Below are positions 9,160 through 16,364 of a stretch of DNA of 64,000 bases, piece by piece (position 1 is the stretch's first letter; each line of letters starts with the position of its first letter). A model generated the notes under the pieces. The model made no database searches. It saw only the letters and a program-made list of their open reading frames with translations, and had not been told where the DNA came from. This DNA is from Methanocella arvoryzae MRE50 (GTDB lineage: Archaea; Halobacteriota; Methanocellia; Methanocellales; Methanocellaceae). The DNA is taken from NCBI RefSeq assembly GCF_000063445.1, contig NC_009464.1, positions 496,001 to 560,000 of the forward strand, written 5' to 3'. Position numbers and translations under genes: made by a program.

Positions 9160-10101
9160 ATGTTCTCCATCAATGAAAATGTGACCGGCTACGTCGATGA
9201 GCTGCTAAATAAAGAAGAAGAGCTGAACGTCAAGTCGCACTACCTGGAAAACCAGGCGACCGTAATCGACTGCGGAGTCAACACGATCGGCAGCATCGGC
9301 GCCGGCATGCTCTATGCCAGCATTGCAATGGGCGGCCTCGGCCGGGTATCCATGGTCCCGGGCATCATCGACGGGCTCTACCTGCAGTTCTCCCAGGTCT
9401 GGATCGACCGCCCCGCCATCGCCTGCCTCGGCTCACAGAAACCTGCGTGGAAGCTGAAAGCGGAAGGCTTCGCCGGTACCGCATTCGGCCCCGCCCGGGC
9501 AAGCGCCCAGAAACCCAAAGCCCTGTACCAGGCGATAAACTACTCGGACGATGCTGAGACCGCTGTCATCAACATAGAGGCCACTGCACTGCCTACGGAG
9601 AAAGAAATAGACAACATTGCAAAACAGTGCTCCACAGATCCGGAATGTGTCGTGGCGCTGGTAGCCCCGCCAGGATCCATCGTCGGCACTTTCATGACCA
9701 GCACGAGAGCGGTAGAATGGGTCATGAACCGCCTGCTACAGCTCGGCTATAACACCAGCGACGTCACCTCCGCTTCCGGAGTCGTACCAGTAGCGCCGCT
9801 GTGCCCCACCGACCAGGAATGCATGGGCTCGGCCCTCGACGCAATCGCGTACTACGGCATGGTTTCGCTTTACGCAAAGGACGCGAACGATGCATTCAAA
9901 TCCGCAACCTCAGACGCGTCAAAAGTGTACGGAAAGAGCTTCAAAGCGCTTCTCAAAGACGCCCAGGGCGACTACTCCAAAGTCGACCCCGCCATGTTCG
10001 GCCCCGCCAGACTCATGGTCAACGGCCTTGACGGATCTCTGAAGACATACGGACGGCTCGATCCTTCGATGCTGCTCACGTCGTTTGGGCTGAAAGTCTG
10101 A
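9160..10101 (+). CDS. mch: Methenyltetrahydromethanopterin cyclohydrolase
   Basis: Catalyses reversible hydrolysis of methenyl-H4MPT to formyl-H4MPT, the third step of CO2 reduction to methane; cytoplasmic. The 313-residue length is family-typical. Recognisable blocks: TVIDCGVNTIGSIGAGMLYA near residue 35, the AIMGG-like ASIAMGGLGRV, and the C-terminal region SGVVPVAPLCPTDQECMGSA with YYGMVSLYA. Stand-alone gene with a strong TATA box and Shine-Dalgarno sequence, as expected of a highly expressed methanogenesis enzyme. This is the clearest methanogen marker in the window. Confidence 0.97.
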   Translation: MFSINENVTGYVDELLNKEEELNVKSHYLENQATVIDCGVNTIGSIGAGMLYASIAMGGLGRVSMVPGIIDGLYLQFSQVWIDRPAIACLGSQKPAWKLKAEGFAGTAFGPARASAQKPKALYQAINYSDDAETAVINIEATALPTEKEIDNIAKQCSTDPECVVALVAPPGSIVGTFMTSTRAVEWVMNRLLQLGYNTSDVTSASGVVPVAPLCPTDQECMGSALDAIAYYGMVSLYAKDANDAFKSATSDASKVYGKSFKALLKDAQGDYSKVDPAMFGPARLMVNGLDGSLKTYGRLDPSMLLTSFGLKV

Positions 10102-10125
10102 CTACTTAAAATTAATTACTTTTTT

Positions 10126-10255
10126 CACCACAGGGGCTCGCAGAGCTACTATTTACCATAGAGGCACAGAGAAACACAGAGGCTTACATTATATTTGGTT
10201 ATTCACCTATCCGTCTATCAAGTAAATCTCTGTGAGTCTCTGTGCCTCTGTGGTA
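10126..10255. repeat. Foldback repeat, family A (CACAGAGGCACAGAGA motif)
   Basis: Left arm 10126-10187 begins CACCACAGG and contains TAGAGGCACAGAGAAACACAG; right arm 10224-10255 is its complement, containing CTCTGTGCCTCTGTGGTA. The arms enclose about 35 AT-rich bases. The same motifs recur at 28932-29164. Lies between the convergent mch and DHH genes. Confidence 0.8.
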
Positions 10256-10263
10256 TACTAGTT

Positions 10264-11241
10264 CTATATCTCTGCAGTGGTTCTTTTTTCACTAATCGCC
10301 CGTCCTATGGCCGCATCTAAGTCGGCGAGGAAGTCATTTAGCCTGTGCTCCGGTATGCGTCCCCCTCCGGCCTGGGGGTGGCCGCCGCCGTGGCCGCCGA
10401 ATTTGACGGCGGAGTCGTTGAGGAGCCGGTTCAGGTCGATACCGTCTTCCGCTCTGACACTGAGGTCGTACATGTGATGTGACGGCCTGAGTTCAGCAGA
10501 TATTCCCACCGGGGTATTTCCGTAGATGCGGGCATAGATAGCTGCCTTAGATATGAACCCGGCTGCGTCCACCACATAGGATAGGTTATTCAGCCTGACG
10601 ACGCTCTGCGCCACCCTGGTTCGCAGGCCCTCCTCAAGGCGGGAAGCGGTGACCGCTTTTTTCACCAGGCCGTCGATGTCTGACGGAATGATGTTTTTCG
10701 ACAGCCTGAACACCAGGTCTCGTTTGCTGTCGAAATTTTTGCGGTCGATCTCGATGCCCTGGGACAGGGTGCCCGAATGGTAGTACAGGCTTCGCTTATC
10801 CCACCGGGTGACAAGCTCCTTAGCCAGAGGAGTATTATCCCGGAAGTCAGCGATTGCTCCGTACATGGCCACCCTGCTCATGTCAGGGCTCAGCTTATCC
10901 TTAAACTGCCAGTAGGTAAGCAGTGAGCCGCAGGCATCCTGATCGTGGACGAGCCATGGCGCGCTGAAGCCTTCGGGCAGCGGGTGGTGATCGATGTAGA
11001 TCAGTTCCCGCTTTGCGGCTAACTCGTTCATTCTTTTCCTTAGCGCCCCGGAAGTCGAGATGTTGATCGCAATGTCGCAAATGATGACCCGGTCATATTC
11101 TTCAGCTTCCTCGGCATCGTCGATCACGGAGACGGGGCTGGTAAAAAAGACTGTGGGATCTTCGCTTGCCGCCACCGCCAGCGCCCCGCTGCAAATACCA
11201 TCGGAATCGGCATGGGTCAGAATGAGTGTCGTCATCGTCAT
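10264..11241 (-). CDS. DHH/DHHA1 family phosphoesterase
   Basis: A 325-residue phosphoesterase of the RecJ/nano-RNase superfamily. Motif I is THADSDGICSGA, motif II lies in IICDIA, motif III is IDHHPLP (the DHH signature), and the C-terminal DHHA1 domain ends with the glycine-rich substrate loop GGHGGGHPQAGG. Archaeal relatives degrade short RNA or single-stranded DNA, or cyclic dinucleotide products; which applies here cannot be read from sequence. First ATG at 11241; ATG 11235 is two codons further in. Confidence 0.9.
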   Translation of the reverse strand: MTMTTLILTHADSDGICSGALAVAASEDPTVFFTSPVSVIDDAEEAEEYDRVIICDIAINISTSGALRKRMNELAAKRELIYIDHHPLPEGFSAPWLVHDQDACGSLLTYWQFKDKLSPDMSRVAMYGAIADFRDNTPLAKELVTRWDKRSLYYHSGTLSQGIEIDRKNFDSKRDLVFRLSKNIIPSDIDGLVKKAVTASRLEEGLRTRVAQSVVRLNNLSYVVDAAGFISKAAIYARIYGNTPVGISAELRPSHHMYDLSVRAEDGIDLNRLLNDSAVKFGGHGGGHPQAGGGRIPEHRLNDFLADLDAAIGRAISEKRTTAEI

Positions 11242-11343
11242 CCATATGGCGGATTAGCTCGAGGCTACATATCCATTATTGCAGGTCTCGCCGGATGAAA
11301 AAGGTGCAATGCGTCGTGGATTATGCAGTATCTTACAGCACTC

Positions 11344-12912
11344 TTACAACACTCGCCCGACGCCCTTGCTCTTTCCCTCGCGGAAAATGAATTTCTGCCC
11401 GGGCTCGACGACGTAAGGCCGGAACTTGAACCGCATCCGGGCTTTGCCATGCTGGCCGGCCATCATGTACCCGGCATCGAGGCCGACGACTTCGATGGCT
11501 TCGCATATGGTCTCAAGGTGGATGACTGGCTCGTACCCTATACCAATCCGGGTCGGGTGGTTGAGAATCAGGATCTCGGCGTCGAACTCCCGGGCGGCCT
11601 CGGGCATATTTTTCGACAGCATCATTCCCCTGACGACCTCGTGGGGCTTGATGCCCTTGATCGCTACGCCGACGATGTCTCCGGCCACGCCTTTGTTGAC
11701 CCGGTAGTGATGCATTTCTATGGACTGCACCTTTACCTTGACAAATGCGCCTTCCTTTGTGGGGCCGAGGAACAAAATGTCGTTCGGGACGACCTCGCCC
11801 TGCTTGATCGTGCCGCTCACCACTACTCCCACGCCTTCCACCTGGTAGATGCGGTCGATGTACATCTGGAAAGGCTCCTTGGAGAGCAGGTTCCGCTTGG
11901 GCAGGCTGAAAATGAGCTGCTCAAGCAAATCGTAGCCCTCTCTGGTGACCGACGAAGTGTGCAGGATAGGCACGACGATGCCTTCAGGCGCCTTGTCACT
12001 CACAATGAAAACGTCGTCCGGTGTCTTGACCCGGAAGGGCACTCTGCCTACAAGCTTCAGCGCGTTGTGGATGCTGGCTTCCGTCTTCTTGATCTGCTCC
12101 GGAGTCGCGACGTCGACCTTGGTGAGAGCGATGATGACAGGCAAATCCATGGCCAGCAAAATGCCGAGGTGCTCTCTCGTAATGTGAGTCACGCCGTCGT
12201 CTGCAGCTACGACAAGTAGCCCGTAGTCCAGCTTCTGCCCGACGATGCCCCGGATGGTCGTGCGCAGCCAGGGCTCATGGCCCACAGTATCTACAAAGGA
12301 GATGATTTTGTCTGACTCTGCGACTACGTTGGCGCTTTCTTTCTTGTTCAGCGGGTTGTTCAGGTGGATGACGCTGTCTCCCTTGATGCCGTAGACTGCG
12401 TATGAAAGATCCGCTGACAGGCCTCTGGAGATCTCGTGGGGCAGCACGTCGAGAAAGATGCGGGTCCTGCCTGCCCCGTCGTCCGACCTTCCCGTGACCA
12501 GCGCGCCCACCAGCGTGCTCTTGCCGTGGTCGACGTGGCCTGCGGTGCCGATCAGGATATGCTCGGAAGACTTTGGAGTGCTCTCTATCGTAATGAGGCC
12601 GACCAGGCCGCCGTTAACCTGGTACTCCTCCCGGCCGGTGACCCTTGCCTCGATCTCGGCGGCAATGCTGTCCAGCACCAGCACGGTTTCCTCGAACTCC
12701 TCCCGGGTGATGCCCTTCATATTGCCCGCATCTGTCACCCCGATAACGTAAACTGCGCTCCCGTTGCCTGCTATGACCCTGTGCTTCATCTGGCAGGCCA
12801 GCGTCTCCATGCGCCTGGAGTTCAGGTGAGTCTCCCGGTTGAGGAACTCCTTGAACTCTATGTTGTCTGTCTCTCCGGCAGAGATCAGGGCCTCCAGTTC
12901 GAGCTTGTTCAT
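11344..12912 (-). CDS. GTPBP1-like translational GTPase
   Basis: A 522-residue EF-Tu-superfamily GTPase. An N-terminal domain of about 115 residues precedes G1 GHVDHGKST, G3 DTVGHEPW and G4 TKVD, then two beta-barrel domains (DRIYQVEGVGVVVSGTIKQG and the C-terminal MRFKFRPYVVEPGQKFIFRE). The G2 region DVLPHEISRGLSADLSYAVYG resembles that of eukaryotic GTPBP1/GTPBP2, with which archaeal members are grouped; those proteins are linked to mRNA turnover and ribosome rescue. Starts right at ATG 12912 with a TATA-rich upstream gap. Confidence 0.88.
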   Translation of the reverse strand: MNKLELEALISAGETDNIEFKEFLNRETHLNSRRMETLACQMKHRVIAGNGSAVYVIGVTDAGNMKGITREEFEETVLVLDSIAAEIEARVTGREEYQVNGGLVGLITIESTPKSSEHILIGTAGHVDHGKSTLVGALVTGRSDDGAGRTRIFLDVLPHEISRGLSADLSYAVYGIKGDSVIHLNNPLNKKESANVVAESDKIISFVDTVGHEPWLRTTIRGIVGQKLDYGLLVVAADDGVTHITREHLGILLAMDLPVIIALTKVDVATPEQIKKTEASIHNALKLVGRVPFRVKTPDDVFIVSDKAPEGIVVPILHTSSVTREGYDLLEQLIFSLPKRNLLSKEPFQMYIDRIYQVEGVGVVVSGTIKQGEVVPNDILFLGPTKEGAFVKVKVQSIEMHHYRVNKGVAGDIVGVAIKGIKPHEVVRGMMLSKNMPEAAREFDAEILILNHPTRIGIGYEPVIHLETICEAIEVVGLDAGYMMAGQHGKARMRFKFRPYVVEPGQKFIFREGKSKGVGRVL

Positions 12913-13037
12913 ATTAAAAGTTCATTAAATATCCTGCCGATATAATCTTTGTGTATATAAATGTACTAAAGGTCGCAAGCACGACCGATCATAGCAAAGT
13001 GCGCAGCGGCTTTCAAGCCCACGTACCGTCAGCAATA

Positions 13038-13067
13038 TTATATATAAAACATAACATTAATCAGGTG
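13038..13067 (+). promoter_or_regulatory. Promoter of the MBL-rhodanese gene
   Basis: TATA element TTATATATAAAA at 13038-13049 and AGGTG at 13063-13067, ahead of ATG 13075. Confidence 0.6.
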
Positions 13068-13074
13068 CCATTTC

Positions 13075-14457
13075 ATGATCCTCCGCAACCTAAAAGCAGA
13101 AGGCCTCGCCCATAACACTTACTTCATCGCTTCCGGGGAAGAAGCGGTCGTCATCGATCCCCGGCGAGAGCCCGCAGACCTGCGGGAGTGCCTCGACCTC
13201 GCCCGTGAAAGTGGCGCTATTATCCGGTATATTCTGGAAACCCACCGAAACGAGGACTTCGTCCACGGCTCCCTTGAACTTGAGAAAATGACGGGTGCAA
13301 CGATCTACCACGGCGCCAGCCTGCCCTTCAAGTACGGCCAGCCGTTGCGGGATGGCGACCGGATCACTTTCGACAAGCTCAGCATTCTGACCATGGAGAC
13401 GCCGGGCCATACCCCGGAAAGCCTGACCTATGTGCTGTACGACCAAAAATACCCTGACGAGCCTCTGGCCACCTTCACTGGAGATGCCCTTTTCGTAAAC
13501 AGCACCGGCCGCATCGATCTGCCAGACGAAAATGAGAAGCACGTAAACGCCGGGAAGCTGTACGACTCTATCCATGGGAAAATACTGCCGCTGGGCGATC
13601 ATGTGGTCATCTATCCGGCGCACGGTGCCGGCTCTGTGTGTGGCTCTGGCATGGGTGACCGGGACTGGAGCACGATCGGCTACGAGAAGCGGACTAATCC
13701 CCACCTGCAGCTCGGGCGGGACGAGTTTATCGAGTACAAGGTCGGCGAGAAGTTCGTCAGGCCGCCCTACTTCCTGAGAATGGAGGACTATAACCTGAAT
13801 GGCCCGCCATTATTGGAGTCCAGGCGCGCTCCCGTCCCTCTGGGGGTACAGACTTTCGACAGGGCCATGAGACAGAAGGGTACGGAAGTAGTGGATATCC
13901 GGCTTCCCCAGGCATTCGGAGGCGGGCACATTCCCGGCTCGTACAGCATCTGGCTGGGCGGGATGGCGCTCTTCCCGGGGTGGCTGTTCGACTATGAAAC
14001 CGAGCTGCTGCTGGTGCCATACGAGGATGAGGACGCGTGGAAGGCCGACAGGCTCCTGTGCAGGATCGGCTTCGACCAGGTATACGGATACCTCGCGGGC
14101 GGCTTCGAGCCGTGGCAAAACGCGGGCATGCCGATAGAGTTCACAGGAGAGCTTCCAGTCGATGCGCTCAAGCCCCTGATGGACACCAGCGACATCCGGC
14201 TGATCGACGTAAGAGAGCCCCGGGAGTGGCAGAACGGCATAGTACCGGGGGCCCTGCTACGATATGTGGGACACCTTAAAACAGATCTGCCTGACGTGCC
14301 CCGGGACCGGCCTGTCGCGGTAATGTGCTCTGTCGGCCACAGGGGGAGCCTGGGCGCCAGCATTCTTCAGAAAGCCGGTTACGGGCAGGTGTATAACGTG
14401 CCCGGAGGGTTTACAGCATGGAGAGCGAGAGATTACCCGGTGAAGCCTGCGAAATAA
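13075..14457 (+). CDS. Metallo-beta-lactamase-fold hydrolase fused to two rhodanese domains
   Basis: A 460-residue protein similar to persulfide dioxygenase/rhodanese fusions of sulfur metabolism. Residues 1-240 are an MBL domain with PGHTPES, FTGDALFV and YPAHGAGS. The first metal motif, however, reads THRNEDF rather than HxHxDH, so metal binding may differ. Rhodanese 1 (about 270-355) has no cysteine at the active loop and should be inactive. Rhodanese 2 (about 365-455) has IRLIDVREPREWQNG and the cysteine loop CSVGHRGS, so it can carry a persulfide. Probable role: handling reactive sulfur; no sulfur genes adjoin it. Confidence 0.85.
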   Translation: MILRNLKAEGLAHNTYFIASGEEAVVIDPRREPADLRECLDLARESGAIIRYILETHRNEDFVHGSLELEKMTGATIYHGASLPFKYGQPLRDGDRITFDKLSILTMETPGHTPESLTYVLYDQKYPDEPLATFTGDALFVNSTGRIDLPDENEKHVNAGKLYDSIHGKILPLGDHVVIYPAHGAGSVCGSGMGDRDWSTIGYEKRTNPHLQLGRDEFIEYKVGEKFVRPPYFLRMEDYNLNGPPLLESRRAPVPLGVQTFDRAMRQKGTEVVDIRLPQAFGGGHIPGSYSIWLGGMALFPGWLFDYETELLLVPYEDEDAWKADRLLCRIGFDQVYGYLAGGFEPWQNAGMPIEFTGELPVDALKPLMDTSDIRLIDVREPREWQNGIVPGALLRYVGHLKTDLPDVPRDRPVAVMCSVGHRGSLGASILQKAGYGQVYNVPGGFTAWRARDYPVKPAK

Positions 14458-14480
14458 CTTGATCTGCAGTTCCCATCTAG

Positions 14481-14490
14481 ATTTATATAC
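14481..14490 (+). promoter_or_regulatory. TATA box of the duplicated small protein gene
   Basis: ATTTATATAC, about 28 bases before ATG 14513. This spacing predicts a nearly leaderless transcript and argues for that start over the ATG at 14501. Confidence 0.5.
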
Positions 14491-14512
14491 CAGCCCGTAT
14501 ATGGTAATAGCC

Positions 14513-14845
14513 ATGAAGACGAAAGTGCTGACACACCAGGGAGTAAACGTATACCGGGTGAACGTGCGTGGCCAGGTGTTCTATAAGAGCGACCTGGTCT
14601 ACGGAGAGGCAGTCGTCGGCAGGACCACAGACGAGGTGGTCAAAAAAATATCGATCAAGCTGGCGGCGGGAGATACCAGGGTACATGTGGCTACCCATGA
14701 AGGTGTCAAGATCTACCAGGTGACGGAGGGCGGAAAAAGTTATTTCTTAAGCGATCCGGTCATGGATGAGACAATCACCGCGGACACAATCGATGAGGTC
14801 GCCCTGCAGATCACCAGAAAACATGCCATGGTGGGCGGATTCTAA
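14513..14845 (+). CDS. Small protein of unknown function with an internal duplication
   Basis: A 110-residue, probably cytoplasmic protein made of two copies of a module of about 52 residues. The shared pattern is VxTHxGVxxYxVxxxGxxYxxSDxV, then ExxxxxTxDEVxxxI. Copy 1 has LTHQGVNVYRVNVRGQVFY and TTDEVVKKI; copy 2 has ATHEGVKIYQVTEGGKSYF and TIDEVALQI. No signal peptide, no membrane segment, no cysteines. The pattern suggests two beta-strand-rich units each followed by a helix. Monocistronic from a TATA box. I do not recognise the family. Confidence 0.75.
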   Translation: MKTKVLTHQGVNVYRVNVRGQVFYKSDLVYGEAVVGRTTDEVVKKISIKLAAGDTRVHVATHEGVKIYQVTEGGKSYFLSDPVMDETITADTIDEVALQITRKHAMVGGF

Positions 14846-14954
14846 GGTCCGCTATCATAGGCTGGCCTGGTTTTAACGGCCAGGATCCGTCCGGCGGAAC
14901 TCAAATCATTAACTAATTAACTGATCAACTGCTATAATAATCTGGTTTACCGAT

Positions 14955-16004
14955 ATGGCTACGTCTGAGAATAGCAGCGGGATAATATCTTACCTGTACG
15001 ACCATAAATGGCCGATTGCTGTGACTATAATAGTCTTACTGATCGTCGCTGCGGTCGCCTTCTTCTTCAGGCCTTTGCTGGACGGCGTCGTCTTCGGGGT
15101 CTTCTTTGCCTACGTGACCCGGCCGATCAAGGACTTCCTCCGCAAATATACAAAATATGCCCCCATGCTGGCGACCTTTTGCATCCTGTTACCGGTCATA
15201 GCGATCTTCTCATTCGCCGCCATAGAACTCAGGAACCAGATCTCCTGGTTCTCCGATCACGGAAACGAGGCGCTGGCGCAGGTCAACGCGGCACTCGAAG
15301 CTCTCGGCGTCCCGGCAGAGCTGGTCGTTCAGCTGAATGACGTTCTGATGAACATCTCTCAGTACGCTTTTGCGTTCGCAGCAACCGTGCCCATCAGGGA
15401 AACCTTTACCTCGCTACTGTTGCTGGGCACCAACGCGCTGGTATCGATCTTCGTCTGCTACTACCTGCTCAAGGACGGCGACAGGATCATCAGCACTATA
15501 ATGAGCCTGACGCCTGCAAGGTTCCAGCCTGCGGTCAGCTTTTTTACAGTTGAAGCTGATCGCATTCTGTTCGGCATATACATAGGCACTTTCTATACGG
15601 CGCTCTTCATCGCCACGATGTCGGCCGTGTTATTCTTCCTGTTCAGCGTCCCGTATCTGGCGCTATGTACGGCTTTCGTCTTCATAGCGGCGATGGTTCC
15701 GATCCTGTCGGGCATGATGGTGTTCATACCGGTCGCCGCATACATGTACATTTACCGGGATCCGGCAATAGGAATCCTTTTCTTCCTGTCGGCCATCATA
15801 TTCGTCTACCTTCCCCCGGACTTCCTCATCAGGCCGTACCTGATCAACAGGGCATCCAACATCCACCCTCTCCTGATCATCATGTCCTTCATCGGCGGAG
15901 GGCTGGCAGGAGGACTTTCAGGCTTTTTCGCGGCCCCGCTGGCCGTGGGACTGCTGATCGCCGTCTACCGCACCTACCTGAAATATGGTGAGGAGTGCAA
16001 ATGA
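14955..16004 (+). CDS. AI-2E family transporter (TqsA/PerM type permease)
   Basis: Integral membrane protein of 349 aa with about eight hydrophobic segments. The family shape is clear: three N-terminal segments (first at about 15-35), a soluble amphipathic stretch (residues 95-130), then LLLGTNALVSIFVCYYLLKDGDRI and the C-terminal block FLIRPYLINRASNIHPLL, a recognisable AI-2E signature. Members export small molecules or ions; true autoinducer transport should not be assumed in a methanogen. The stop overlaps the start of the next gene (ATGA), so the two are co-translated. Confidence 0.9.
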   Translation: MATSENSSGIISYLYDHKWPIAVTIIVLLIVAAVAFFFRPLLDGVVFGVFFAYVTRPIKDFLRKYTKYAPMLATFCILLPVIAIFSFAAIELRNQISWFSDHGNEALAQVNAALEALGVPAELVVQLNDVLMNISQYAFAFAATVPIRETFTSLLLLGTNALVSIFVCYYLLKDGDRIISTIMSLTPARFQPAVSFFTVEADRILFGIYIGTFYTALFIATMSAVLFFLFSVPYLALCTAFVFIAAMVPILSGMMVFIPVAAYMYIYRDPAIGILFFLSAIIFVYLPPDFLIRPYLINRASNIHPLLIIMSFIGGGLAGGLSGFFAAPLAVGLLIAVYRTYLKYGEECK

Positions 16005-16291
16005 GTTCCTGTCCCATATGTAGTACACCTATGAAAAAAGAGCGAAGAGAAATCCGGAAAGGCATTTTCGCCCAGGTGGAAGTATGCCCAAAATGCGAAG
16101 AAGAATGGGTGGACGAGAAAGGATACGATGAAATATACAGCCAGATGTTTACCCGGAAAACCTTTAAGATCGGCGGAAGCCTGGCCGTCAGGATACCGGT
16201 AGAGCTGGCCAACATCATCGGCCTGAAGGAAGGCACTGATGTCAGGATCGATGTGAAAGACAAGAAACTTGTGATTGAGCCGATCACTTGA
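16001..16291 (+). CDS. YgiT-type zinc-ribbon protein with AbrB/MazE DNA-binding domain
   Basis: A 96-residue regulator or antitoxin-like protein. Residues 1-30 hold two CxxC knuckles (CPICSTPM and CPKCEEEW) that should bind zinc; residues 45-95 form an AbrB/MazE swapped hairpin (FKIGGSLAVRIPVELANIIG). Such proteins are often antitoxins, yet no toxin gene adjoins it. ATG 16001 overlaps the stop of the AI-2E permease gene by four bases, so it may regulate or be dosage-coupled to that permease. An upstream GTG at 15995 is less likely. Confidence 0.8.
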   Translation: MSSCPICSTPMKKERREIRKGIFAQVEVCPKCEEEWVDEKGYDEIYSQMFTRKTFKIGGSLAVRIPVELANIIGLKEGTDVRIDVKDKKLVIEPIT

Positions 16292-16364
16292 TCAAATATT
16301 TTCGCCTCGCTTAATCTTCGCGCTTATCTATCCCCCGGCCAGATTTACTCTACGGAGGTATAAC

